From Rhabdophis nuchalis (lineage: Eukaryota > Chordata > Lepidosauria > Squamata > Natricidae): a stretch of DNA of 64,000 bases. The DNA is taken from assembly GCA_039707465.1 (NCBI GenBank), contig CM077643.1, forward strand, positions 239,604,230 to 239,668,229, written 5' to 3'. Shown piece by piece: positions 21,535 to 31,770 of the stretch. Positions within the stretch are counted from its first letter, which is position 1, and the number at the start of each line of letters is the position of its first letter. Under the pieces are notes generated by a model. It did no database searches. It saw only the letters and a list, made by a program, of their open reading frames with translations, and was not told the DNA's origin. The translations under genes were made by a program, and so were the position numbers.

Positions 21535-22405
21535 GGTTAAAAGTTAGAGTCACTGCCACCAAGATGGCGTTTTCCGGGTGGGGCTGGTGGGGCAGATCAG
21601 GAGCTCAGTTCAATTCAGGGCTGTGGAGTTGCAAACAATTCAGAAACCAAAAGAGACACAATTTCCCAAATCAACAAATAGTAATAACGAAGGTATTCCA
21701 GAGAAGAAGTCACAAATCCATCAAAAGAATTTTTTTTTTTCAAAAATCCAGAGAGAGTCCTGCTTTCAAAGAGACGCTGGAAATTTTCCTTAGTTGTAAT
21801 AGTCAGGCAGGAACACAGAGAAGCCACTTCCACCGCTCATCTCAGCGCCAGGTGAGAGAGTAGCAAAAAAAAAAGAATTTTTTAAACTCAGCCAGACCTA
21901 GAAACAATGTTGCAGAAAGTCACAATCCACTTTCCCTTGTTAAAGACCGTCCGGAGTGAAAGTTTCCGCTTTCTCTTTGCAGAGAAGCCATTTTGACGTG
22001 CCGCTTAAATCCGAGGGGGGGTTTTTTAAAAATAAACACCCCCCTCCCAGTCCGTTCAGCCTGGCTGGCAGCAGAAAAAAAGTTTTTTTAAAAACTCACT
22101 CTCTCCTCGCAGCTGAAGCCTCGGGAGCCCTTCCGACTGAGCCGATCAGCCCTCCTCATTGTTGTGAATGGCGCCGTCTTCCTTAGGCGAAGGGAGAACC
22201 CCCCGCTAGCATGTTCCCCCTCACCTGAGCCGCGCCGGAAGCCACTTCCTCCACCGCCGTGGGGGGGGCGCCCCCCGACGAGCCGGCCCTACGGGAGACC
22301 CTCAAAAAAGAGGAGTCTCGCCCCCGTTGGGGGGCAGAAGAAGAAACAAAGCGGCGAGCGAGCGCTAGGCTCGCCCGTCGCCGCAGGAGCCGGAACCGGA
22401 AGTCC
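21535..22405 (-). promoter_or_regulatory. GC-rich 5' UTR / internal promoter of element B
   Basis: The part 22140-22405 is CpG-rich (gcctagcgctcgctcgccgc and complementary stretches), and the same sequence opens element C at 27259. Full-length L1 elements carry an internal promoter in such a 5' UTR. Promoter activity is inferred from position and composition only. Confidence 0.5.
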
Positions 22406-22420
22406 TAAATCTTCTCTTTC

Positions 22421-22887
22421 GATTCTCTATAGAATAATCCGTTATTGCTTGTCAAAGACATCAACTGCAATATACCCCTACCATATCTTCTACTTGATAC
22501 TTTTTGAATTTATTTTGCTTTGGAAAATGTTACATAAAATATAGGTTGTTTTCTATCTTAAAAAAAGACATTTCAGTTTTACAGATTAAAATTTAATTTC
22601 CTGTTTCGCGTCACAGCTCAATGTATTTCCATTTTTTGCTTAAGGCAATATAGAAAGTTCAATCTTGAAGGAAGGAAATCACTTATCAGAAAAGAAAAAA
22701 TCTACATGAATATAAATGAATTTCTTCTCTTACAAGAACATTTTGTAAGCTTAACTGTAAAAAGGTCTTTGAAATTCTAGCCCAGATTAGTTACCTAAGG
22801 CCCCTAATATTTCTAAAACTAGCATACATGTAAATTGTTTTGTCTTTGGATTGCAAAAGTTATCAAAGGAAGATTCTCAAAGAATCT
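22421..22887. other. no gene recognised
   Basis: AT-rich, apparently unique DNA lies between L1 element B and a CR1 fragment; nothing was recognised in it. Confidence 0.4.
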
Positions 22888-23082
22888 GGGACAAATTTCC
22901 TGACAGTTAGAACAATTAACCTCTGGAACAGCTTGCCTCCAGAAGTTGTGAATGCCCCAACCCTGGAAGTCTTTAAGAAGATGTTAGATAGCCATTTGTC
23001 TGAAATGGTATAGGGCTCCTGCCCACGCAGGGGGTTGGACTAGAAGACCTACAAGGTCCCTTCCAACTCTATTGTATTATTG
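22888..23082 (+). pseudogene. CR1 LINE, very short 3' end
   Basis: It begins at gacaaatttcctgacagtta, encodes the RTINLWNSLPPEVVNAP-type C-terminus up to the stop near 23012, and ends with the ctattgtattattg tail. A 2-kb hAT element has inserted in that tail, and a few tail bases resume at 25105. Confidence 0.8.
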
Positions 23083-23460
23083 CAGTGGTTCTCAATTATT
23101 TTCTGTCAGGCCCCCCCTAGGAAGGAGAAAACATTTCGCGCCCCCCGCGCGACTGTAAATAGTATCATTTGTCTATAAAATTGTTAGTACACCTCTGCAT
23201 AACACTGTATCCTTATTAACGTATAAGAGAATAAAAAAAAGAAAGAAATGTGGATCAATTTACAACAAAGAATAGCTTTATTAACTGTAGCAGAAAAGAT
23301 TTAAAGTGCATTAAATTCTTAATTAAACTATAAACATTTTTTGATTGGACATGTCAAACCATGTGACCGGGTGGGAGTGGCCAATTTGGAAAATGTGAAA
23401 CTCACTTAACAATGGTCTTGGTTAGCAACCAAACTTTTGGGCTTAATTGTGGTCATAAGT

Positions 23461-24098
23461 TCTCTCTTTCTTTTTCTTTCTTTCCTTCCCTCTTTCTTTC
23501 TCTCTCTCTCTTTATTTCTTTCTCTTTCTCTTTCTTTCTCTTTCTTTCTCTTTCTCTCTCTTTCTCTCATTTTTTCTTTCTTTCCCTCTTTCTCTCTCTC
23601 TTTATTTCTTTCTCTTTCTTTCTTTCCCTCTTTCTCTCTCCCCCCCTCTCTCTTTCTGTCTCTTTCTTTCCCTCTCTCTCTTTCTTTTTTTCTCTTTCTT
23701 TCCTTTGTCTCTTTCTTTCTCTTTTTCTCTGTCTGTCTTTCTTTCTCTCTCTCCCACTTTCTTTTTCTTTCTTTCTCTTTCTCTCTCTCTCTTTCTTTTT
23801 CTTTCTCTTTCTTTCCCTCTTTCCCCCCCTCTCTTTCCCTATTTCTCTCTCTCTCTCTCTCTCTCTTTCTTTCTTTCCCTCTTTCTCTCTCCTTCTCTTT
23901 CTTTCTTTCTCTCTCTCTTTCTTTCTCTTTCTTTCTGTCTCTTTTCTTTCTCTCTTTTTTCTCTTTCTTTCCTTTCTGTCTCTCTTTCTTTTTTCTCTCT
24001 TTCTCTCTGTCTGTCTTTCTTTCTCTTTCTTTCTTTCTCTCCCACCTTCTTTTTTTTCTTTCTCTCTCTGTCTCTCTCTCCTTTGTTTGCCCATCTGT

Positions 24099-24141
<43 letters not shown>

Positions 24142-24320
24142 TGTCTGTCTGTCTGTCTCGCATTCAGGCACTTAAATCACTCATTCTGTGTCTCTGTCTA
24201 TCTTTCTCTCCCTCCCTCCCACTCTCTGTCTCTCTGTGTGTGTCTGTCACTCTCTGGTTCCCCCCTCCCTCCCTATCTCTCTGTGTGTCTGTGCCTCTCT
24301 CTGTCTGTCTGTCTCCCCCC
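23461..24320 (+). repeat. CT-rich microsatellite tract with (GT)n
   Basis: Mixed TTTC/TC/TTCC repeats run for about 630 bp. A (GT) block follows at about 24102-24140, then GTCT repeats and more CT-rich sequence. The Ser/Phe/Leu-rich frames here, and their Lys/Arg/Glu-rich complements, are artefacts of the repeat. Confidence 0.95.
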
Positions 24321-24339
24321 CCCCACAAACCTCCTCAGC

Positions 24340-25030
24340 TCCTGGAAGTAGCCTGACCGGCCCGCCAGCCCGCTGGCTGTATTTACTCGCTCGCTCTCTC
24401 ACCCATCCACCGGACGAAGGAACCTGGCGTCCGATGGGTGAGCAAGCGAGCGAGCAACCGTGGCCAGCGGGCCAGCGGATTGTTGGGCGCTGCCGCAACT
24501 TTCCTTACCCGCCCGCCGGCCAGTCGGCCACAGTTACTCACTCGCTCACTCACCCACCGGACGCCAGCTTCCTTCGTCCGGTGGGTAGGTGAGCGAGCGA
24601 GTAACCGCAGGCGGTGGGCAGGCAGGTTGTTGGGCGCTGTTGCAGCAAGCTTCCTTGGCCGCCCGCGCTTGCTTGTTCGCTCGTTCACCCACCCCCCGGA
24701 CGAAGGAACCTGGCGTCCCCGTCCCCGCCCCCCATCCCCGCCCGCCGCGATCACTAGCCTTAGCCTGCCCCGGCCGCCTGGCTGCGTGCTCTGCAAGGGG
24801 GCTGGCCCCTCCTCCTTCGACCTCACCTTTCCACGCTGATTGGCCCGAAGCGCATCCCCTTCCTTATCCCCGCGTCCGCTTTCTGCCTCGTCCAGTTCTG
24901 ACGCCTTTCTCAGTTGCCTTCGGGCTTTACCTACAGCCGCTGCCGCCGCCGCCGCGGAGTGGGCCTGGGATGCCAAGACGGCGGCGGCGGCAGTATCGGC
25001 CTTTCTGGGTGTGCGGCTCCTGACTATCAA
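24340..25030. other. CpG-rich block resembling a captured promoter/5' UTR
   Basis: About 700 bp of strongly GC- and CpG-rich sequence lies inside the hAT element. The first half consists of direct and inverted copies of a motif containing caccggacgaaggaacctgg and gagcgagcgag. The second half contains gctgattggcc (a CCAAT box in inverse), gccgctgccgccgccgcc and aagacggcggcggcggc, typical of vertebrate CpG-island promoters and 5' UTRs. The frames within it have no recognisable domain and are probably not genes. Origin by capture of host DNA is an inference. Confidence 0.55.
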
Positions 25031-25184
25031 ACGCGCCCCCCTTTACGGAGCCTCGCGCCCCCCTGGGGGGCGCGCCCCACTATTTGAGAAACGCTGTATT
25101 ATTGTAAATAGGCTACTTACCTAAGCTCCAATAGTTGTACCAGGTAAAAGGCTAACAATATAAAATGGGGGAGTTTAGTTAGCA

Positions 25185-25521
25185 CAGGGGTATCAAACTC
25201 AAAGCCTAGGGGCCAGATTTGGCCCACCAGGTACTTAGATTTGGCCCGCGGGGCCACCCTGGAAACAGCAAAGGACTGGCCCGTGGTGCTTCTGCCAGTG
25301 AAAATGGGCACTCAAGCTCCGTTTTCGGCTGCCGCCACCACCTCCTGTAACCCTCTGCCAGTGAAAATGGAGCTTGGGAGTCTGTTTTCGCTGGCAAAGT
25401 GCTCGGGCCACCACAGACGCCCCTGACAGGAGTGACACTGAGCTGGCCACATCCACCCTGGCCCCCAATGTCAAACACAACCCTGATGCACCCCTCAATG
25501 AAATCAAGTTTGACACCCTTG
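25185..25521. mobile_element. hAT-type MITE (CAGRGGTGTCAAACTC family), copy 2
   Basis: The termini caggggtatcaaactca and aagtttgacacccttg are inverted repeats flanked by agttagca/agttaaca (7 of 8 matching; 25177-25184, 25522-25529). The interior matches the element at 10664-11022, with phrases such as agcaaaggactggccc in both. Confidence 0.85.
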
Positions 25522-25529
25522 AGTTAACA

Positions 25530-26259
25530 CTTGCAACCAGAATAGTTTTGGACATCATACCATAGCCTTCTCTAGTAGTTGGCAATGCTGGAGGAATTAA
25601 ATTCCAACATATTTGAAAGCACTAATTGAGAAAGGCCATACTGTTGAATGATTTATGCTGGGATAAAGGTGGGGGCACACAATCCTATTAAGAGTTACGG
25701 ACTTTTCAAAATAATTTAATCATGGTATTATCCAGAAGTGCTCTATGGGCAAAAAAGAAGCAATCACTATATAGCAGATTAGTCACAGTTTTTCAGCTGT
25801 TCTCTTTCTTTCTGCATGGTCAGTTCTACAGAATAGAACTCAATCATTATGATGGAATTGAAATTAAGCAAAGAAAATGAAATAAAAAAAGCAGTGAAAC
25901 TTAATAAGATAACATATTGTCGAGCAGATGCAGAACATTAAGTATGAATGCCAGGATCAAAGGTATCTTAGAAGTTACTCTCTACTTACAAGAACCTCTA
26001 GCACTAGAATATGAAATTATATCTGCACGGTGGCTATTGCCAAATTGAAAAGCTATAGGAATTAATGGGATATTTGTTATGGAATATGACATGTAATAGA
26101 AATAACTGTAAAGGTAGTCTAACCAAACTATGGCAGCAAATCTGGAGAATGACACAACAGCCTACATATATAAGAAGTGAGTCTATATACCAACACCAAA
26201 GGAGATTTAACAGATTGTTTAAATTATCATATCCTTAATTTCTAGCAAGCAAAATAATA
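25530..26259. other. no gene recognised
   Basis: AT-rich DNA without recognisable domains or element termini. It may include further decayed upstream parts of the BovB copy that becomes readable near 26260. Confidence 0.35.
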
Positions 26260-26322
26260 CTTATGGTAATCCAATTCAGATTGGAAGCCTCCATGGAAAG
26301 AGAAATGCCAGATGTTCTAGCT

Positions 26323-27060
26323 CAGTGGCCCCCAATCTTTTGGGTACCAAGGACTAGTTCAGTGATGGCAAACCTTTTTCACCTCGGGTATCAAAAGCAA
26401 GTGAACGTGCGCTATCGCACACTCTCATGTTCCCATTCCCATAATTTAATGCCCCCCCTGCCCACTGCACATGTGCACGTGACCCCCTTGCTGCCCTGCG
26501 TACAGCTTTCTTGGAACTGGGGAGGGTGAAAATGGCCTCCCCTGCCCCCCCCCCCCCCGGAGGCCTTTCTGACTTCCGGTGGGCGCAGTAGGTTCGTTTT
26601 TCACTCTTCCCAGGCTCCAGAGGCTTTCTAGGAGCCTGGGGAGAGCAAAAAATGGCCCAACATGCAAACCAGAAGTTTGGGAACGAACTTCTGGTTTGCG
26701 TGTTGGGTGGTTTTTCACCCTCCGGAGACTTCAGGGAAGTTTCTGGAGGGTGAGAAACAGCCAAAAAACAAGGGCAAAAATCAGCTGGCCAGCGCATGCA
26801 TGCGCACTGGAGCTGACAGGGAAACGCCTTGCGTGCCCTCAGAAATGGCTCTTCATACCACCTGTGGCACGTGTGCTGTAGGTTTGCCATCATAGGACTA
26901 GTTCCATGGAAAGAGATTTTTCTATGGATCAGGGGTAGTGGTGGTGTTTTGTGTGCTGCCAGCATCCTGTGGATGGGGCTTCGCTTGTTTGTGTGGACCA
27001 GTTTCTGGGCTTCTGCTGCGGACCGGTGCTAGTCCACAGACCACGGATCGGGGACCCCTG
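26323..27060. mobile_element. hAT-type MITE (CAGKGGYCCCCA family) containing a nested hAT
   Basis: The termini cagtggcccccaatc and gatcggggacccctg are inverted repeats with a perfect 8-bp duplication, ttctagct (26315-26322, 27061-27068). The left 37 bp are separated from the rest by a nested element (26360-26895). Interior phrases such as ccatggaaagagatttttct match the short copy at 11328-11508 in inverted orientation. Confidence 0.85.
26360..26895. mobile_element. hAT-type MITE (CAGTGATGGC family), copy 2, nested
   Basis: The termini cagtgatggcaaacc and ggtttgccatcatag are flanked by a perfect 8-bp duplication, gactagtt (26352-26359, 26896-26903), inside another hAT element. It is the same family as 17119-17433 and 52994-53553. 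It is non-coding; short frames inside are chance. Confidence 0.88.
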
Positions 27061-27885
27061 TTCTAGCTGGCTTTTAAAAAGTCTAAGAAATACATGACAT
27101 TATTGCTGATGCAAGACTGATAATTGAGAAAGCCAAAGAAAATCACTAAGTGCTTAACTGATCATAGGAAACCTTTCAGTTTTGTTGACTATTATGGAAT
27201 ATGCTTAGGAAAAACGGAATCTCACTGTCTCGTATTATACACAGTACAAGAAGCCACACCGGTTCCGGCTCCTGCGGTGACGGGCGAGCCTAGCGCTCGC
27301 TCGCCGCTTTGTTTCTCTTTCTGCCCCCCCACGGGGGCAAGACTCCTCTTGTTTGAGGGTCTCCCGTAAAGCCGGCTCGTCGGGGGGCGCCCCCCCCCCA
27401 CGGCGGTGGAGGAAGTGGCCCCCGGCACGGCTTAGGTGAGGGAGAACATGCTGCGGGGGGTTCTCCCTTCGCCTAAGGAAGACGGCGCCATTCACAACAA
27501 TGAAGAGGGTTAATCGGCTCAGTCGGAAGGCTTCCCGAGGCTTCAGCTGCGAGGGGAGAGTGAGTTTTTAAAAAAACTTTTTTTCTCCTGTCAGCCAGGC
27601 TGAAAGGACTGGGAGGGGGGAGTTTGTTTTAAAAAAAAAACCCTCGGACTTAAGCGGCACTTGGAAATGGCTTCTCGTGGAGAGAAAGCGGAAATCTCTA
27701 ATCCTGACTGTTTGCAGCAAGGGAAAGTTGTCTGTGGTTGTTTGCAACAATGTCTCTAGGTCTGGCTGAAACAATTTCTTTTACCACTTTCTCCTCTGGG
27801 CTCTGAGTTTGGGCGGTGGAAGATGGCCTCTCTTTGTTCCTGACTGACTATTTTACTTATGGAAAATTTCCAGTGTCTCTTTCAA

Positions 27886-29374
27886 TTTTTTCAATTCAAT
27901 TCAATTTATTCAATTTATATCCCGCCCTTCTCCGAGAGGACTCAGGGCGGCGCACAGGAATTTAAAACAATATACAAAATAGTACCAATTATAATTTTAA
28001 AAACTTATTAAATGACAAAACCTGCGCTAAAACCAGATTAAATCCCCCATTTAAATTGTAAACTATCCCTCCCCTCCTCCCTGGAACCCCCTAAAAGCCA
28101 AATTAAGAATTTTGTTCAAACACCCCTAGAACTGCGACCCGCCCACCTCTCTTGATACAGAATCCCTCATCAAGGTGGGCCCTCGTTGACGTGGAGGGCC
28201 ATACCTGCGAGTAGGGGGACTCCCGCAGTAGAAAAGGTCTGCCTTAGAGTACTTCATGGTGAATGTCATAAATATGATATATATAAATATGTATAAATAT
28301 ATATAAAATATAAGGTCAGAGGAGTTGTTAGACAGGGCATTAAAATTCTAGATGTTATTGAATATTAAAATAGATGTTAAAATATGTATAGTACAAGTTA
28401 AACTCAGGAGACGTCTAGTCCGGCTCTAAAAAGTTCATAAATAGTTCATAAATTCATAAAAATCATGCATGGTTCAAAGATAGTTAATCATGGTTCATAA
28501 ATAGTTAGTTTGTCATCGAAGGTGGGAGAGTTAGTTCATATGGATATATCAGACTGGGGGTAGAGGGTGGCTTTGGCCTTCCAGTTGTAAATTAGTCCCG
28601 GCCTGTAGTCCTCCAGGACTCCTCCAGTCCCACAATACCAGGAGTCTTAAGGGCCTCAGCTGAAGAGTTCTAATAGCTGAGGCCAGTTTTCCTCGGCCTG
28701 GAGCCTCCACTGCCACCTTTGTCCCCGGTGGCATCTCCTTCGGCCCCAACGCCTCCAGCGCTCCTGGTATCTTTCGGCCTGCCAGGCCCAGATCTCCTTA
28801 GGCCCGGCCCGGCCCAGCCAGGCCTTGCGGCCTCGATGTTACCCTGCCGGCCCATGCCAGTCCAGTTGGTCCTCAGCTAGCCAGGTCCAGCTCTGTCTGG
28901 CCTCCCCAGGTCTTTACAGTCGCTGGCCTCTGATGTCCGCTCCAGCGCTGGTCACTTCTCCACCCACTGGCCGTCCCGGTTCCGCTCGCCAGCTCCTACC
29001 GGCACCGCTCTTCTCCTCCTCTCCTCCACGCCGCGTGGCTCCACTCCACTCTGTTCCTCCATTCCTCTCCTTCTCTCCTTCTCTCTTCCGCGCCGCGCGC
29101 CGCTCCACTCAAGCCTCGGAGCAGCGCGGCGTTTTGGAGCCTCCCCGGCGTTTTGGAGCCTCCGGCCAGCTTCCCTCCGATGGCCCATGCAGAGCCGCCG
29201 GATCACCCTGGAAGCTCGTCCTGGCCTCAAAAGGCAGCCAGGGTGAGCGTCTCGCTGGGCCTGGCCCTAAAAGTTTGCAAACGGGCCAGGCGACATGCCC
29301 TAGCCGCCCACAACTCCCGCGGCCCTCATAGCGCTCGGTGGCAGACCGCCATCTTCGCGCATGTGCAGTTCAAA
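27886..29374 (-). mobile_element. L2-tailed element without reverse transcriptase
   Basis: Its left end is the reverse complement of the L2 3' end: (TCAAT) repeats, then atcccgcccttctcc and cagggcggcgcacagg, as in the L2 copy at 45306-46562. Its other end, near 29374, is GC-rich and begins (minus strand) gcacatgcgcgaagatggcg, which looks like a LINE 5' UTR. Between them are about 650 bp of AT-rich and 700 bp of GC-rich sequence, without the L2 RT. It could be an internally deleted L2 or a composite. Boundaries were set by comparing the flanks with the 5' UTR of element B. Confidence 0.6.
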
Positions 29375-29609
29375 CTTTGCAACTTGGACTCCCTCTGGAT
29401 ATTAAGGAATATTTTTTTTTTCTTTGGATTTGTGATCTTTTCTCTGGAGTATCTTCGTTATTATACTTATTGATTTGGAAAACTGTCTCTCTCTTGGTTC
29501 CTGAATTTTACAACTTTACAACTCTGAACTGAACTTTTGGCTCCTGGTTTGCCTCAACAGCCCCACCCCAAAAACGCCATTTTAGTGGCACTGACTTTAA
29601 CAATTAATT

Positions 29610-30417
29610 ATGGCACAAGAAACAGCACTGGCAAGCTTAGAACAAAGGATGGCTTCTCTTGAAACTGTTATACAAACTTTGGTACAAGAGATTAAAGCCC
29701 AGAGGGCAGAAAATATCAACTTCAAGAAGGAGCTATTGGATACACGGAAGCAGGTGCTGGAAAATACACAGAAGAATGAAGAACTGGAAGGGGGGCTGGT
29801 GGGGGCTAAGGGAGAGATTAAAAATGTTACTAATGAGGTTGTGGAAATAAATGGGCATGTGTTTAGGATTGATATGGAAAGAATGACATATTTTTTGAGA
29901 TTTCAGAATGTTTTTGAGCAACCTGATGAATGCCTCCCTGATCTTATGAGCACGATTATAGCAGACTATTTACAAAAACCTAAGGATGAGATCAGGGGGG
30001 ACATTGACCTAGCTTATAGAATAAATTCAGCATATGCCAGGATAAATGAAGTGCCTAGAGAGATACATGTGAAATTTGTTAGAAGGTCAACCAGAGAGGA
30101 AATCCTGAAAGTGCAGAGAGGGAGTCCGTTAATTTACCAACAAAAAACGGTTGCCATCTTGAAGCAGATCCCTAGAAAGATTAGAGATGCAAGAAGGAAA
30201 TTTTCCTTCTTGTCTAAAACATTGTTTGATCATGGGATTTGGTTCAAGTGGGTGACACCTGAAGGGATGCTGGTGTTCTGGGAAGGAGGAAGAGTGAGGA
30301 TTAAAACAGTTGCTGAGGCGGAAGCCTTTCTTAAAAAACATTCCTCTATCCTGGGGGAGGACTCAGGGGGGAGGGGGCCTGGGAGGAGAAAAAGAAGATA
30401 CAATTGCCAAGAGACTT
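29610..30417 (+). pseudogene. L1 ORF1p-like protein, C-terminus frameshifted
   Basis: The frame is close to the intact protein at 20686-21534. It has a coiled coil (about residues 1-85, LEQRMASLETVIQTLVQEIK), the RRM-like domain (RMTYFLRFQNVFEQPDE, YRINSAYARINEVPREIHV) and the C-terminal domain (WFKWVTPEGMLVFWEGG). Near residue 250 the frame slips in a G-rich stretch (ggggggaggggg): the expected end with TIAKRLRSKK is replaced by GRRKRRYNCQET. The true tail can still be read in another frame (aagagacttagatcaaaaaa). The ATG follows caattaatt, as in element A. Confidence 0.8.
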
Positions 30418-31005
30418 AGATCAAAAAAAAATAACTTTGCCTTGATTTTTTCTGATTAATTTTGCATAATATTTCTGTTTGGATTTTTTGTAAATGTCTG
30501 ACAGTATAGAACTGAGAACTTAGGTATATGTACTTGCTTTCACTTTGTAGTGTTAAGATAATAATTTTTTCTTTTATTGTTATTGATGTATTTTGAGGCC
30601 CCGGAAGGGCCGACGACTTTGACGTGAATACTCTCAAAATTTCTTTGTATCCCTTACCCTACCCTATAGAAAAAATTGTAAAACCAATAAAACTTTTTCA
30701 ATATATATATAAAAAAAAAAAGAAGCCACAGTCCTAATAGAACTTGGTGAGCAGACTGACAAAGGAGTGGGACAAGGCTGAATGCTTTCCCATCCAGACT
30801 TTATATTGAAAATAAACTGTGAATAGCTGCACTGAAAGAAGATAGGTGTAGTTTTAAAACTGGAGGAAGAATCATCAAAAACTTGTACTATGCAGATGAC
30901 ACTGATCTGGTGACTGTTAATGAAAATCAAGGAGCAGAGTGGGAAAAAAGGATCAATAATAAAGGTGACCAAATAAAGACAACAGTACATCAATCAGCCT
31001 TAAAG

Positions 31006-31248
31006 CAGGGGTGAAATTCAGCAGGATCTGACAGGTTCTGAAGAACTGGTAGCGGAAATTTTGAGTAGTTCGTAGAACTGGCAAATACCACCTCTGGCTG
31101 GCCCCAGAGTGGGCTGGGAATGGAGATTTTGCAATATCCTTCTCCCAGGAGTGGGGAGGGGATGGGATTTTGCAGTATCCTTCCTCTGCCACGCCCACCA
31201 AGCAACGCCCACAGAACCTGTAGTCAATATTTTTGAATTTCACCACTT
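31006..31248. mobile_element. hAT-type MITE (CAGKGGTGAAATTC family), copy 1
   Basis: It begins caggggtgaaattcagcagg, ends tgaatttcaccactt, and is flanked by ccttaaag/ccttaaaa (7 of 8; 30998-31005, 31249-31256). It interrupts the BovB-like LINE. A longer relative lies at 40221-40504. Confidence 0.8.
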
Positions 31249-31770
31249 CCTTAAAAGCTAACTATGAAGATACTGAAGTGGTAGACAGCTTCTGCCTTTT
31301 TAGAATCAACAATCAACGGTGAAGGAATCGGCAGTCAAGATAGGTTCCACAGATTAGCACTTGATAAAATTGCCATGAGGGTCTTGGAAAAGTTATTCAT
31401 GTGTTGGGATATATGTACACCTACAAAGATTAAGATCATGTAGGCAATGGTTTTCCCCATGACACACTACAGAAGCAAAATGTGGACTTTAAAGAAGCAG
31501 AGTAGAAAGAGTGTTGAAACTTGAAGTTTGGTAATGGAGAACATTTGAGAAAATACCATGGATAGTCAAGGAAATGAAACAAATGGATCATTCAACAAAT
31601 CCAGATATCTCACTTCAGACACAAATAAGGCTCCAATTATTATTTTTTGATAATGATGAAAAAAATGGAGAGGAGGACAATCAAGCAGCAAGGCAGTTGG
31701 ACTCAGTGTTGAAACTTGCTGTTGGAAGACCTGAAAGTTTGGAAACATATCCTGGAGAAGATCTGTGTGT

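Larger units (their letters stand above)
20403..22405 (-). mobile_element. ORF1-only L1-type element B (HAL1-like), apparently full length
   Basis: This 2003-bp element lies on the minus strand with a 15-bp target duplication, taaatcttctctttc (20388-20402 and 22406-22420). Reading from 22405 it has a GC-rich 5' UTR of about 870 bp (starting ggacttccggttccgg), one intact ORF1 (21534-20686) and a 3' UTR of about 280 bp. The UTR ends with aaaccaataaaactttttca and poly(A), seen as poly(T) at 20403-20415. No ORF2 is present. The 5' UTR, ORF1 and 3' UTR match element C along their length. The intact frame and long tail suggest a fairly young copy. Confidence 0.82.
23083..25096. mobile_element. 2-kb non-autonomous hAT element with CT and CpG-rich cargo
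   Basis: The termini cagtggttctcaattatt and atttgagaaacgctg are inverted repeats. The element is flanked by a perfect 8-bp duplication, tattattg (23075-23082, 25097-25104). Near both ends are C-rich stretches (cgcgccccccgcgcg, cctggggggcgcgcc). Inside, in order, are a fragment of the ggtagtcc TIR family (inverted, about 23393-23460), a long CT-rich tract, a (GT) run and about 700 bp of GC-rich DNA. No hAT transposase frame was found, so it must have been moved in trans. Confidence 0.85.
27259..30719 (+). mobile_element. ORF1-only L1-type element C, split by an L2-tailed element
   Basis: The element begins at ccggttccggctcctgcgg, the same GC-rich 5' UTR as element B, and ends with aaccaataaaactttttcaa and an A-rich tail. 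It is flanked by an 11-bp duplication, aagaagccaca (27248-27258, 30720-30730). Removing the insert at about 27886-29374 leaves about 1.97 kb, close to element B's 2.0 kb. It encodes ORF1 (29610-30417) and no ORF2. It landed in the decayed BovB copy. Confidence 0.8.
26260..31770 (+). pseudogene. decayed BovB/RTE-like LINE split by nested insertions
   Basis: Pieces of one reverse transcriptase can be read in order across four segments. At 26280-26322 there is a REMPDVLAGF-like start. 27069-27258 has DARLIIEKAKE and an FSFVDYYGI match to the RT palm. 30731-31005 has GEQTDKGVGQG and the catalytic NLYYADDTDLVT. 31257-31770 has KIAMRVLEKLF, a TPTKIKIM...AMVFP stretch and MWTLKKQ. The order and spacing follow BovB ORF2. 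The gaps are filled by hAT elements (26323-27060, 31006-31248) and by L1 element C (27259-30719). Many stops and frame changes show it is ancient. The call to BovB rather than another RTE is likely but not certain. Confidence 0.6.

Noticed and set aside
24102..24140. (GT)n as a possible Z-DNA regulatory site
   Set aside because: An ordinary dinucleotide microsatellite embedded in a transposon; nothing indicates function.
23412..24356. Ser/Phe/Leu-rich plus frames and Lys/Arg/Glu-rich minus frames
   Set aside because: Low-complexity translations of the CT-rich tract inside a hAT element; no domain or start context.
24383..25124. Several frames of 90-215 codons in GC-rich DNA
   Set aside because: Stop codons are rare in GC-rich sequence. 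The frames overlap on both strands, are Arg/Pro/Ala-rich and show no domain; the region is better explained as captured CpG-rich non-coding DNA.
27222..27495. Frames in the GC-rich start of element C, similar to those at 21956-22544
   Set aside because: They are 5' UTR sequence shared by two copies of the same L1-type element. The two copies do not share a conserved frame with a clear start, so a separate ORF is unlikely.
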